A stretch of DNA of 64,000 nucleotides from Micromonospora solifontis. Its GTDB lineage: Bacteria; Actinomycetota; Actinomycetes; Mycobacteriales; Micromonosporaceae. Of this stretch, positions 36,371 through 43,894 are shown one piece after another. The stretch covers positions 47,768-111,767 of the forward strand of contig NZ_RJLN01000006.1 of NCBI RefSeq assembly GCF_003725545.1, in the 5' to 3' direction. The notes below the pieces were generated by a model. It saw only the letters and a list, made by a program, of their open reading frames with translations, made no database searches and was not told the origin of the DNA. Each line of letters opens with the position of its first letter. Positions within the stretch are counted from its first letter, which is position 1. The position numbers and the translations under genes are program-made.

Positions 36371-36522
36371 TCCAGGTCCGCGACGGCATGGTGTGGATCC
36401 AGCAGGACGACGCCGACAGCACGTGGGTGACCGCGCGGGAGGTGGCGGCGGTGCGCAAGCGGCTGTGCGGCAGCTGCTTCTGCGAGCTGCCGGCGTCGGG
36501 CGTGTGCGGCAACTGCTGCTGA
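36256..36522 (+). CDS. Small protein with C-terminal zinc cluster
   Basis: 88 residues: an SH3-like middle (RTGTVIQVRDGMVWIQQDD) and a Cys-rich end (CGSCFCELPASGVCGNCC) likely to bind zinc. The gene begins in a start-associated element. Function unknown. Confidence 0.6.
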   Translation: MEIAEQQVAEVAAAPELAEKDRVRWEAPWEPTERTGTVIQVRDGMVWIQQDDADSTWVTAREVAAVRKRLCGSCFCELPASGVCGNCC

Positions 36523-36552
36523 CCGAGAGAGACGAGAGAGAGGGAGCTGACC

Positions 36553-36834
36553 GTGAGCATCGAGCTGTTGGAGACCGAGCCGACCGCCGACCAGTGGGAG
36601 GTCGTCGCGCTGTCCGAGGTGGAGGACGGCGACGTCCTGTCGTTCGACTTGGCGGCGTTGGCCGAGCGGCGACACGAGAGCGTGCCGCGCGTCGACTGGA
36701 CGCGGGTGATGGAGGAGGCCGCCGCCGTGGAGAGCATGGACGAGCTGGGCGAGAGCGTGCGGGTCGACTTCTACGACCTGGCCTACCCGACGGTGGTGGG
36801 CGTGCCCGAGATGCAGGTGTTGCGGCTGGTCTGA
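36553..36834 (+). CDS. Acidic hypothetical protein
   Basis: 93 residues from GTG 36553 (GGGAG site). Strongly acidic, no cysteines, no recognised motif. Last gene before a 15-bp terminator. Confidence 0.55.
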   Translation: MSIELLETEPTADQWEVVALSEVEDGDVLSFDLAALAERRHESVPRVDWTRVMEEAAAVESMDELGESVRVDFYDLAYPTVVGVPEMQVLRLV

Positions 36835-36843
36835 GCCGCACCG

Positions 36844-36878
36844 AGCGCCCCCGCAGCCGACGTGGCTGCGGGGGCGCT
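36844..36878 (+). terminator. 15-bp terminator
   Basis: AGCGCCCCCGCAGCC pairs perfectly with GGCTGCGGGGGCGCT around GACGT, 9 bp after the preceding stop. Confidence 0.8.
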
Positions 36879-36908
36879 GCCGTTCCCGCCGGCGGGTAGC
36901 CGCCGGCA

Positions 36909-36918
36909 GTTCACGTGG
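36909..36918 (+). repeat. GTTCACGTGG start-associated element (exact copy)
   Basis: Lies 10 bp before the ATG of the methyltransferase-like gene and supplies its GTGGAGG ribosome binding site. Confidence 0.7.
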
Positions 36919-36927
36919 AGGAAGAGC

Positions 36928-37929
36928 ATGACGACAACGACGGTGGCCCGGCGCGCGAACGCCGTGCCGTCCGATCCGCGCGAGCACGCGCGGGCGATCG
37001 CGGAGGCGGTCGACGAGGCGTGGCACAGCCGGTACGGCGGCTCGCGGATCGAGGTGCCGATGTCGGTGGTGGCCGTCCTGGCGGTGCTGGCGCGGGAGGC
37101 GCCGGACCCCGACCAGCTCGACCGGGTAGGCGAGATGGCGGAGCGCCTGGACCACGAGGGGTTCTGGCTGCTGATCCAGCGGCTGTGGTGCGAGTTCGCG
37201 GCGCTGAGGCCCGACCTGAACCCGCGGACGAAGCACCTGTGGTCGTGGATCGACGACGAGCCGGACGAGACGACGCAGCGGGCGATCCACGCGGTCGGCC
37301 AGGCGGCGTTGCGGCGCGGGGTGCTCGGCCGGTTCGGGCCGGACGGGTGGGGCGACTACGACCTGCTGGGGGTGCTGCTCCAGCAGATGAAGAGCCACGG
37401 CGGGCGGAAGGGCATCGGGCAGTTCCTGACGCCGGTGGACGTGACGGAGCTGATGGGCCGGATCGGGGGGCCGAAGGAGGGCGACCGGATCCTGGAGCCG
37501 TGCGCCGGCACGGGCACGATGCTGCTCGGCGCGGCCCGGTCCATGCGGGAGAAGGGCCTCGACCCGACGGCGTGCGAGTGGTGGGCGAACGACCTGGATC
37601 CACTCGCGGCGGCGCTGTGCGCGGTGAACGTGCACCTGTGGGGGCTGGGCTGGCGGGTGGTCGTCGGCTGCGGCGACGGGCTGCTCGACCAGTGGATGCA
37701 CGAGGCCCTGGAGCACCGGCAGATCGCGATCGACGAGATGCGGCGGGCGTGGCAGGTGGCCATGCAGATCCGCGCGGTGCGGACGGTGCTGGAGCTGCCG
37801 TGGCCGGAGAGCCCGCTGGAGCGGCACATGCGGAAGGCGCGGCCGAAGCCGCCGCCCCCGCCGCCGCCTGCGCCGGACTCGTCCACGTTCGACGCGGACG
37901 CGGTGTTCCGGCAGGGCCAGCTGTTCTGA
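36928..37929 (+). CDS. N6-adenine methyltransferase-like protein without NPPY motif
   Basis: 333 residues from ATG 36928. The middle has the motifs of a SAM-dependent N6-adenine methylase: GQFLTPVDVTELM (motif X), ILEPCAGTGTMLL (motif I), WANDLDPLAA (motif II) and VVVGCGDGLLD (motif III). The catalytic D/N-PP-Y/F expected next is absent; the sequence goes on QWMHEALEHRQIAIDEM. The tail has a proline run. It may be catalytically inactive, or a DNA-mimic or regulator. Flanked by a terminator upstream and tandem operators downstream. Confidence 0.75.
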   Translation: MTTTTVARRANAVPSDPREHARAIAEAVDEAWHSRYGGSRIEVPMSVVAVLAVLAREAPDPDQLDRVGEMAERLDHEGFWLLIQRLWCEFAALRPDLNPRTKHLWSWIDDEPDETTQRAIHAVGQAALRRGVLGRFGPDGWGDYDLLGVLLQQMKSHGGRKGIGQFLTPVDVTELMGRIGGPKEGDRILEPCAGTGTMLLGAARSMREKGLDPTACEWWANDLDPLAAALCAVNVHLWGLGWRVVVGCGDGLLDQWMHEALEHRQIAIDEMRRAWQVAMQIRAVRTVLELPWPESPLERHMRKARPKPPPPPPPAPDSSTFDADAVFRQGQLF

Positions 37930-37963
37930 CTGCCGGTTGTGTGACGCGCTACACGGCCCCCCG

Positions 37964-38016
37964 CGTACATAGAACCTGTACGCAGAAGAGTCGATCACAT
38001 ACAATGAATATGTACG
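37964..38016 (+). promoter_or_regulatory. Second promoter with two tandem 19-bp operators
   Basis: CGTACA-TAGAACC-TGTACG (37964-37982) and CATACA-ATGAATA-TGTACG (37998-38016), again exactly 34 bp apart; -35 TGTACG, -10 TACAAT, spacing 17. The sequence upstream (TTGTGTGAC and following) is also shared with the 35778 promoter, showing duplication of the whole control region. Confidence 0.75.
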
Positions 38017-38025
38017 TCCTGCCTT

Positions 38026-38035
38026 GTTCACGTGG
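38026..38035 (+). repeat. GTTCACGTGG start-associated element (exact copy)
   Basis: Lies 9 bp before ATG 38044; includes the ribosome binding site. Confidence 0.7.
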
Positions 38036-38043
38036 AGGTTGAG

Positions 38044-38460
38044 ATGGCAGAGAGCACGGTGCAGCCCGGCAAGAGCGCCGCGAGCGGCGACGACTGCGGG
38101 TGGTTCAGCTGCCGCGACGAGAACGACTGCTGCAAGCACTGCGGCGCGCACATCGCGGACCCGTGCGACCCGACCTGCAAGCACTACGACGGCGGGCCGG
38201 CCGACGAGCGCGACGCCAGGCCGGACGAGGAGGAGCCGCCGGTGACCATCATCGTCACGAGCTGGAGCGGCGGGAGCGTGCGGGTGCTGGGGACGCGCGA
38301 GGCCCTGGAGGAGTACGCGGCGGCGAGGGTCGCGTGGCGGTACCGGGAGCAGGTCGTGGAGAAGATGCTCGCCTGGCTGGCCGACGGCGCGCCGTCGCCG
38401 TACGCGTACGCGGCCTGGCACGGCGAGACGGAGTTCTGGTCGGTGGACGCGGCCGCCTAG
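38044..38460 (+). CDS. Cys-rich hypothetical early protein
   Basis: 138 residues from ATG 38044. The N-terminal third has eight cysteines (DDCGWFSCRDENDCCKHC, DPCDPTCKH), probably a zinc site; the C-terminal half is an alpha/beta unit with GGSVRVLGTREALEEYAAARV. Controlled by the tandem-operator promoter. Function unknown. Confidence 0.6.
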   Translation: MAESTVQPGKSAASGDDCGWFSCRDENDCCKHCGAHIADPCDPTCKHYDGGPADERDARPDEEEPPVTIIVTSWSGGSVRVLGTREALEEYAAARVAWRYREQVVEKMLAWLADGAPSPYAYAAWHGETEFWSVDAAA

Positions 38461-38551
38461 TGGCTGCGCAGGCGGGGCTGGGCGGGTGCCCGGCCCCGGT
38501 GCGGAGTTCCTAGCGGGCTCTGGCTGTCAGGTCGCTATTGACGATTGCGGC

Positions 38552-38575
38552 CGGACAGAGCAAGGTAACTGTCCG
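38552..38575. promoter_or_regulatory. Different inverted-repeat operator, CGGACAG-N10-CTGTCCG
   Basis: Perfect 7-bp arms in the intergenic region before 38606. TTGACG at 38538-38543 could be the -35. It is unlike the 19-bp operator, so this operon may answer to another regulator. Confidence 0.5.
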
Positions 38576-38586
38576 AGTAAGACCCG

Positions 38587-38596
38587 GTTCACGTGG
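38587..38596 (+). repeat. GTTCACGTGG start-associated element (exact copy)
   Basis: Lies 9 bp before ATG 38606 and includes GTGGAGG. Confidence 0.7.
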
Positions 38597-38605
38597 AGGT
38601 AAACC

Positions 38606-39154
38606 ATGGGTCTACGCGCGCTGGTCGGCACCGAGGGTGCCGACGGTGTGTACCTGGCACGGCACGTGCAGCACGACGGCTGCCCGACGATGGTCGTCCC
38701 GGCCCTGTCGGTGCTGCTGCACGAGCTGTGCGGCCACAGCCCGGAGCGGGCGGCGGCGGTGCTGCTGCAAACCGACTGGTCGCGGCTGTACGCCGTGCCG
38801 GGCACCGGGCCGACCGGTCACGCGGTCGGCGTGCCGTCCGAGGGCTACCCGGTGCAGACCGGCCGGATCGCCGAGGCCCGCGCGGGCGACCGCGAGTGGG
38901 CGTACCTGTTCGGCGGCCACCGGCTGCACGTCTACCTGGGGGTGTTCCCCGAGCGCGGCCCGAAGCGCTGGGAGGCGTGGGCGTGCTGGTCGCTGCACGA
39001 GCTGGGCGACCTGTCGCAGCTGGACCTGCTGGAGGTCCAGAAGGCGGGCTACGCGGCGCAGTGGCGGGCGTCCGACTACCGCGGCTACATGGAGGCCGTC
39101 CGCGAGGCGGCCCGCGACTCGACCCGCATCCAGCTGATGGAGGCGGGCCGGTGA
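38606..39154 (+). CDS. Hypothetical early protein, paralogue A
   Basis: 182 residues from ATG 38606. Begins GLRALVGTEGADGVYLARHV; later WAYLFGGHRLHVYLGVF and a Trp-rich part before LHELGDLSQLDLLEV. The gene directly downstream encodes a protein with the same plan, so the two are tandem duplicates. No family recognised. First gene of a four-gene overlapping operon. Confidence 0.6.
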   Translation: MGLRALVGTEGADGVYLARHVQHDGCPTMVVPALSVLLHELCGHSPERAAAVLLQTDWSRLYAVPGTGPTGHAVGVPSEGYPVQTGRIAEARAGDREWAYLFGGHRLHVYLGVFPERGPKRWEAWACWSLHELGDLSQLDLLEVQKAGYAAQWRASDYRGYMEAVREAARDSTRIQLMEAGR

Positions 39155-39657
39155 GGGCGCTGGTGGGGCAGTTTGCCCCGGGCAGCCAGTGGTACCGGGC
39201 CCGGCTCGTCGAGCTGGAGGGCCAGCCCAGCTGGACCCTCGCGCAGATGCGGGCGATGTGGGACCGCAGCTTCCAGCGGAACACGGCGGCGATGGTCGAG
39301 GTGCTGATGCACCGGCACTGGTCGGTGCTGGCGAACACGCACTGGCCGGCGCAGGCGGTGTCCGAGCGGCGGCCCGACTGGACGTACGTCTGCGGCGTCG
39401 GGCGCGGCTACAAGGACGAGATCAGCAGCCCGGCGGCGGTCGGGCTGATGGGCGCCGACCAGCCGTTCGAGGACGAGGGCTGGGCGTACCTGTGGGGGCA
39501 CAAGCTGGGCGCGCTGCATGTCTACGCGGCGCACGGCGGCCGGTGGCACCACCTGGCGACGCTGCCCGCCGACGTGTGGGCGGGCCTGACGGAGCAACTG
39601 GTGGTCGATGTGGAGGCCAGGTTCTGCTGGCTGGAGCGAGAGGAGAAGGCGGCGTGA
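39151..39657 (+). CDS. Hypothetical early protein, paralogue B
   Basis: 168 residues from GTG 39151, GTGA overlap with the previous stop. VRALVGQFAPGSQWYRARLV at the start and WAYLWGHKLGALHVYAAHGG later align with its upstream neighbour. Function unknown. Confidence 0.6.
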   Translation: MRALVGQFAPGSQWYRARLVELEGQPSWTLAQMRAMWDRSFQRNTAAMVEVLMHRHWSVLANTHWPAQAVSERRPDWTYVCGVGRGYKDEISSPAAVGLMGADQPFEDEGWAYLWGHKLGALHVYAAHGGRWHHLATLPADVWAGLTEQLVVDVEARFCWLEREEKAA

Positions 39658-40040
39658 CCGTCGAGACGAGGAAGCCGGCGAACCCGACGATCCGGACCGA
39701 GGAGTTGCGGCGCCGGGACGAGGTGCTGCTGTTCGGTCAGCTGGTGGAGATCGCCGACGTGCAGTCGGTCAAGGACTTCCCGAGCTGCGTCAACCTGGTG
39801 ATCCTGCCGCGCAACGGCGGGCAGCCGAGGGAGACGCTGGTGCCTCGGGACATGCTGCTGCTCGGGATGCGGCTGCCCCGGCTGCTGCCGATGCGCTGCC
39901 AGGGCTGCGACGGGCCGATGCAGGTGCCGGTCGACCTGGCGCAGGGCAGGCCGACGCGTGTGGTGTGCGGCCGGTGCCGTGGCCGCATCGTCGAGGGCAC
40001 GGCGCAGGTGAGGCCGTCCGCCCCGGTCGGGAGGTACTGA
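39654..40040 (+). CDS. Zinc-ribbon hypothetical protein
   Basis: 128 residues from GTG 39654 (GTGA overlap). Ends with a four-Cys ribbon, MRCQGCDGPMQVPV and VVCGRCRGRIV; the N-terminal part looks strand-rich (EVLLFGQLVEIADVQ). Probably nucleic-acid or protein binding. Confidence 0.6.
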   Translation: MTVETRKPANPTIRTEELRRRDEVLLFGQLVEIADVQSVKDFPSCVNLVILPRNGGQPRETLVPRDMLLLGMRLPRLLPMRCQGCDGPMQVPVDLAQGRPTRVVCGRCRGRIVEGTAQVRPSAPVGRY

Positions 40041-40324
40041 TGGAGAACGTGCTGGCGGCCCTGATGGCCGACAACGACGCCGACCGGGAGAATTTCCTGA
40101 ACCGGGAGGTGCTGCGGCACGCGGTGATGCGGCAGATCACCTGCGAGCGGACGGGCCAGGTCCTCGACGTCCGCACGGCGGTGATGGTGACGTGGATCCG
40201 GGGCGACAACCGGAGCGCCGTGGTGGTGACCGGTGAGGCCTGGGACGAGGTTGGCGAGAGCGTGCGGGCCAAGGTCGCGGAGCTCGGCGCGGAGCTGGAG
40301 GTGATCGACGGCCGGCAGCTGTAA
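40040..40324 (+). CDS. Small hypothetical protein
   Basis: 94 residues from ATG 40040 (GGGAGG site; TGATG overlap). Contains ITCERTGQVLDVRTAVMVTWI, an alpha-beta unit with one Cys. No family. Last gene of the operon, followed by a tetraloop terminator. Confidence 0.6.
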   Translation: MENVLAALMADNDADRENFLNREVLRHAVMRQITCERTGQVLDVRTAVMVTWIRGDNRSAVVVTGEAWDEVGESVRAKVAELGAELEVIDGRQL

Positions 40325-40362
40325 CCGGCCGAGCTGCGAAAGCCGCCAGCCGTTGGCAGTAT

Positions 40363-40390
40363 CGGGGCCGTGCCTTCGGGCACGGCCCCG
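40363..40390 (+). terminator. Terminator with TTCG tetraloop
   Basis: CGGGGCCGTGCC and GGCACGGCCCCG form a perfect 12-bp stem closed by TTCG, an especially stable loop. Confidence 0.85.
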
Positions 40391-40400
40391 TTCACTGTGG
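40390..40400 (+). repeat. GTTCACTGTGG variant start-associated element
   Basis: One-base insertion variant, directly against the terminator above and before ATG 40411 (TGGAGG site). Confidence 0.5.
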
Positions 40401-40410
40401 AGGCAGAACT

Positions 40411-40791
40411 ATGGAGCCGTTGGCGCAGTTCGAGAGCCATGTCGCAGGACGAAACGCGCGGGTGAGGATCTGGCCCGACCGGATCGAGTGGAGCAAGCCG
40501 GGACGCACGACGGTGGCGAACGTGCTGCTGGTGATCCTGGCGGTCTACACGGTGGCGCTGTCGCTGCTGATCCCGGCGTGCCGCCCCCGGTTCAAGGAGC
40601 AGGGCCGGCAGATGCTCGCCATGCGGGCGGTGCAGTCGGTGGCGTCCCAGCGGGACGGCCTGCACACGGCGGTGGCGGTGGTGGCCGGCGCGACGACGAT
40701 CGCGTTCCGGGTGCCGCACGGCCAGGCCGAGCAGATCGAAACGCTGATCCGCGACCTGGTGCTGGGCAACCACCCGGCGGCGCAGAAGTAG
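40411..40791 (+). CDS. PH-like domain protein with possible membrane segment
   Basis: 126 residues. Residues 1-30 (RNARVRIWPDRIEW) and 75-126 (TTIAFRVPHGQAEQIETLIRDLV) fit the split strands and last helix of a bacterial PH-like domain, with an inserted hydrophobic stretch (VANVLLVILAVYTVALSLLIPA). Family call tentative. Ends before a terminator that precedes the tail promoter. Confidence 0.6.
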   Translation: MEPLAQFESHVAGRNARVRIWPDRIEWSKPGRTTVANVLLVILAVYTVALSLLIPACRPRFKEQGRQMLAMRAVQSVASQRDGLHTAVAVVAGATTIAFRVPHGQAEQIETLIRDLVLGNHPAAQK

Positions 40792-40810
40792 CGGCCGCCA
40801 GCTCGTCAAC

Positions 40811-40845
40811 GAGGGCGCTGTGTCCCACCCGGGGCCAGCGCCCTC
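40811..40845 (+). terminator. 10-bp terminator before the tail operon
   Basis: GAGGGCGCTG pairs perfectly with CAGCGCCCTC across 15 nt, 5 bp before the late promoter. Confidence 0.75.
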
Positions 40846-40850
40846 TCGGC

Positions 40851-40887
40851 TACGCTGGCGGGGTATTCGCCGCTGGCTGCGGGCCGG
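40851..40887 (+). promoter_or_regulatory. Late promoter of the tail operon
   Basis: TACGCT (40851-40856) and the 16-mer GCTGGCTGCGGGCCGG (40872-40887) repeat the layout of the capsid promoter. Confidence 0.55.
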
Positions 40888-40917
40888 GCATGGACCTTCG
40901 CTGTTGAGGGATGCCTG

Positions 40918-41862
40918 ATGACCGCAGTGTGCGACACCCCGGTGAAGGGGAAGATGCTCCGGGCCACGAAGCTCGGGGTGTGCGGTGACCCGATCGTGGG
41001 CGCCGGAGGATGGCCGGTCCACGTCACGTCGAAGGGCTTCGTGAGCGTCGAGTACGCGGCCGAGGTCGACGACGGCGAGGAGATCGACCAGAAGGACGCC
41101 AACGGGGATCCGCTGGTCTACGAGCCGGCCCGGCGGCGGATCAAGCTGTACAACGTGACGGTCACCTGCGGGCGGGTCGACCCGGAGCTGTACACGCTGT
41201 TCACCGGGATGCCTGTGGTGCTCGACGAGGACGGCAACGCGACCGGCATGAGGGTCACGTCGGCGGTGAACCTCGACTCGGCGGTGGCGCTGGAGGTGTG
41301 GTCGGGCACGCAGCTGAAGAAGTGCGTGGCCGGGGCGATCCAGCGGCCGAGGTTCGGGTACTTCCTGCTCCCGCAGATCATCGACGGGCAGGTCGGGGAC
41401 TTCACGATCGAGAACGGGGCGGCGAGCTTCACGCTGACCGGCAAGGCGATCGAGAACCCGGGCTGGGGTGTCGGGCCGTACGACGTCTACCTGCGCAAGG
41501 CGGGCGTCGAGGCGCTGATGGACCCGATGGGCGACCAGGACCTGCTGCACCTCGACTGGACGTACCTGCCGCCGCCGGCGCCGACGTGCGGCCTGACCGC
41601 GCGGCCGCCGGACGGCACGGTGGTGGCGGACCCGACGGACGCGACGAACATGACGGCGCAGTTCACCGCGACGTACGTGCCGGCCGCGCCGAACGAGGCG
41701 TTCTCGGTGGATTGGGGCGACGGGGCGTCGTCGGCCGGGCCGGCGGCGGACGCGACGGTCAGCCACCAGTACGCGGCCGCCGGCACGTACCTCATCACGG
41801 TCACGCACACGGCGAGCGGCGCTCAGCGGTTCAAGTCGTTCGTCGCCCCGGCCGGCGGCTGA
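40918..41862 (+). CDS. Major tail protein with C-terminal PKD-like domain
   Basis: 314 residues. Residues 1-220 look like a siphovirus tail-tube protein: KLGVCGDPIVGAGGWPVHVTSKGFVSVEY, RIKLYNVTVTCGRVDPELYTLFTG, NPGWGVGPYDVYL. Residues 225-314 carry an Ig/PKD fold (FSVDWGDGASSAGPAADATV, HQYAAAGTYLITVTH) that would decorate the tube surface. First gene of the tail operon. Confidence 0.82.
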   Translation: MTAVCDTPVKGKMLRATKLGVCGDPIVGAGGWPVHVTSKGFVSVEYAAEVDDGEEIDQKDANGDPLVYEPARRRIKLYNVTVTCGRVDPELYTLFTGMPVVLDEDGNATGMRVTSAVNLDSAVALEVWSGTQLKKCVAGAIQRPRFGYFLLPQIIDGQVGDFTIENGAASFTLTGKAIENPGWGVGPYDVYLRKAGVEALMDPMGDQDLLHLDWTYLPPPAPTCGLTARPPDGTVVADPTDATNMTAQFTATYVPAAPNEAFSVDWGDGASSAGPAADATVSHQYAAAGTYLITVTHTASGAQRFKSFVAPAGG

Positions 41863-41869
41863 GGCGGCG

Positions 41870-42652
41870 GTGGCGCAGCCGGCGCGGATCGGCCCGTGCG
41901 ACTGGCCGCTGAACACGGCGTACTGCAAGGGCTGGGACCAGCACGACGAGGCGGTCCGGAAGGCGGCCACGGATCTCGCGACGGAGGTCCTGTGGGCGCT
42001 GTCCGGCCGCCGGTTCGGCGTGTGCTCCTCGACGGTGCGGCCGGTGCGGCGCGGCGACGGCGAGGCGTGGCGGCGGTGGGAGTCGTGGCTGGACCTGCCG
42101 TACGGCGGCAGCTTCGCGGTGACGTTTTGCGGCTGCCAGGTGGGGGCGTGCGCGTGCGGGCCGGTCGGGCGGGAGCTGAGCCTGCCCGGCCCGATCCACG
42201 CGGTAACCCGGGTTGTCATCGACGGCCAGGAGCTGCCGGCCGAGGCGTACGTGGTCTACGACCGGCGGTGGCTGGCGCGGATCGACGGCGGCACCTGGCC
42301 GGCCCGGCAGGACCTGACGAAGGCGGACGACCAGCTGGGCGCGTGGGCGGTCACCTACGAGCGGGGCGTGCCGGTGCCGGGCGGCGGGATGGTGGCGGCC
42401 GGCGCGTACGCCTGCGAGGTGGCGAAGGCGATGGTCGCCGACACGACGTGCCGGCTGCCGAGGCGTGTGCAGTCGCTGGTGCGCCAAGGCGTGCAGCAGC
42501 GGTTCGTCGACCCGGCGCAGCTCGCCCGGGACGGCATGACCGGGCTGCCCGAGGTCGACCAGTGGCTGCGGGTGGTGAACCCGAACCGGCTGCCCCGCGA
42601 CACGGTGGTGTGGTCGCCGGACCTGGACCGTGGACGAAGGAGGACATCGTGA
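41870..42652 (+). CDS. Probable head-tail connector
   Basis: 260 residues from GTG 41870. Starts with helices (DQHDEAVRKAATDLATEVLWALSGRRFG), then a strand-rich part with several Cys (CGCQVGACACG) and a C-terminal helix (LPRRVQSLVRQGVQQRFVDPAQLARDGMTGLPEVD split by turns). The pattern is that of actinophage head-tail adaptor proteins. Overlaps the next start. Confidence 0.6.
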   Translation: MAQPARIGPCDWPLNTAYCKGWDQHDEAVRKAATDLATEVLWALSGRRFGVCSSTVRPVRRGDGEAWRRWESWLDLPYGGSFAVTFCGCQVGACACGPVGRELSLPGPIHAVTRVVIDGQELPAEAYVVYDRRWLARIDGGTWPARQDLTKADDQLGAWAVTYERGVPVPGGGMVAAGAYACEVAKAMVADTTCRLPRRVQSLVRQGVQQRFVDPAQLARDGMTGLPEVDQWLRVVNPNRLPRDTVVWSPDLDRGRRRTS

Positions 42653-43191
42653 CCGAGCCGGTGGTGGAGCCGCAGGACGACGTGGCGTGGCCGGTGGCGG
42701 TGAAGCTGCGCGAGCTGATCGGCGGCGCGCTGGACGGGGCGCTCGGCGGCACGCCCGCCGTGGTGGCGGTGGTGCCCGGCCGGGACGTGGCGATCGACTC
42801 GTGCTGCGAAGGCCAGGCGTGGGTGCGGATCGTGCGGACGTACCCGGTGCTGCCGGAGGAGTTCCCCGGCGGGCGGGGCACGCCGCTCGATGAGGGCGCG
42901 GACCCGGGGGCGTTCTGGGCGGTGGAGCTGGGCGCGGGCACCGCCCGGTGCGCGCCGAGCCCCGACGACGCCGGGAACCCGCCGACGGCGGAACAGCTCG
43001 AGCGCAGCGCGGCGGAGCTGGCCGACGACGCCGGCCGGATCCGCCGGACGGTCCTGTGCGAGCTGCAGAAGCCCCCGCAGGTCGAGTCGGTGTGGATCGG
43101 GGAGCAGTCCAGCGTCGGCCCGTCCGGCGGCTGCGTCGGCCAGGAGGTCCTGGTCGCGGTGATGACCAACGTGTGCGTGTGCGAGGAGTGA
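42649..43191 (+). CDS. Tail-region hypothetical protein
   Basis: 180 residues from GTG 42649 (GTGA overlap, AAGGAGG site). VAWPVAVKLRELIGGALDGA, CCEGQAWVRIVRTYP, then FWAVELGAGTARCAP and a Cys-containing end. Position between connector and gp10-like protein suggests a minor connector or tail terminator. No family by sequence. Confidence 0.55.
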   Translation: MTEPVVEPQDDVAWPVAVKLRELIGGALDGALGGTPAVVAVVPGRDVAIDSCCEGQAWVRIVRTYPVLPEEFPGGRGTPLDEGADPGAFWAVELGAGTARCAPSPDDAGNPPTAEQLERSAAELADDAGRIRRTVLCELQKPPQVESVWIGEQSSVGPSGGCVGQEVLVAVMTNVCVCEE

Positions 43192-43196
43192 GGGCG

Positions 43197-43451
43197 ATGC
43201 GCAAGGGCCAGAAGGTGACGGTGCGGGCGCTGACGGCGATGCCTGGCGTGCCGGACGGGTCGGTGCAGCACGTCGAGTGGGGGCCGCGGCTGGCCACGCT
43301 CGTGGAGGCCGGCCGGTACGAGGTGCTGGAGGGCGAGGAGGCCGAGCGGGCGGCCACCGCGGACCTGGAGCCGCCGGACGCCAGCCAGCCGACCCCGGCG
43401 CCGACAACGGACGCCGACGGCGACGGCAAGACGCGGAGAGCGCGCCGCTGA
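43197..43451 (+). CDS. Small tail-region protein
   Basis: 84 residues: MRKGQKVTVRALTAMPGVP, then PRLATLVEAGRYEVLEGEEAE and an acidic, Pro-rich tail. The strand-rich start resembles small head-tail joining proteins. TGATG overlap with the next gene. Confidence 0.55.
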   Translation: MRKGQKVTVRALTAMPGVPDGSVQHVEWGPRLATLVEAGRYEVLEGEEAERAATADLEPPDASQPTPAPTTDADGDGKTRRARR

Positions 43452-43882
43452 TGGCGGTGGTGGTCCGGGCGCGCGTCGACCTGTTCGCCGGCGAGATGCG
43501 CCAGCTGCTCACCGGCTCGACCGGGCAGGTGGTGTCGTTCATCCGCAGCGTCACCCGGAAGGTGCGGACCCGGGCGGTGCTCAAGTGCCCGGTGGACACC
43601 GGCCGGTTGCGGGCGGCGCACCGCGAGGAGGTCGGCGTGCGGGCGGGCCATGTGTACGGGTTCGTGGAGAACGACGTCGAGTACGCGGCGGCCGTGCACG
43701 ACGGCACCGGCGCGCACGTCATCCGGCCCCGGCGGCCGGGCGGGATGCTGCGGTTCGAGACGGGCGGCCAGGTGGTGTTCACGACGCTGGTGAACCACCC
43801 GGGGACAAGGCCGCAGCCGTGGCTGCGGGAGGCGATGGAAGAGGTGGCGGGCCCGGAGGGGTTCCGGCTCGTCCACAGGTAG
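43451..43882 (+). CDS. HK97 gp10-like head-tail joining/tail completion protein
   Basis: 143 residues. The gp10 pattern is clear: VRTRAVLKCPVDTGRLRAAH, VYGFVENDVEYAAAVHDGTG and a C-terminal RPQPWLREAMEE. It caps the tail or joins head and tail. Confidence 0.8.
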   Translation: MAVVVRARVDLFAGEMRQLLTGSTGQVVSFIRSVTRKVRTRAVLKCPVDTGRLRAAHREEVGVRAGHVYGFVENDVEYAAAVHDGTGAHVIRPRRPGGMLRFETGGQVVFTTLVNHPGTRPQPWLREAMEEVAGPEGFRLVHR

Positions 43883-43894
43883 GGAGGAAGCAGG

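Noticed and set aside
32411..38421. Very long reverse-strand frames across the capsid and early genes
   Set aside because: No motifs, low-complexity composition, and they cover several well-supported forward genes, promoters and terminators.
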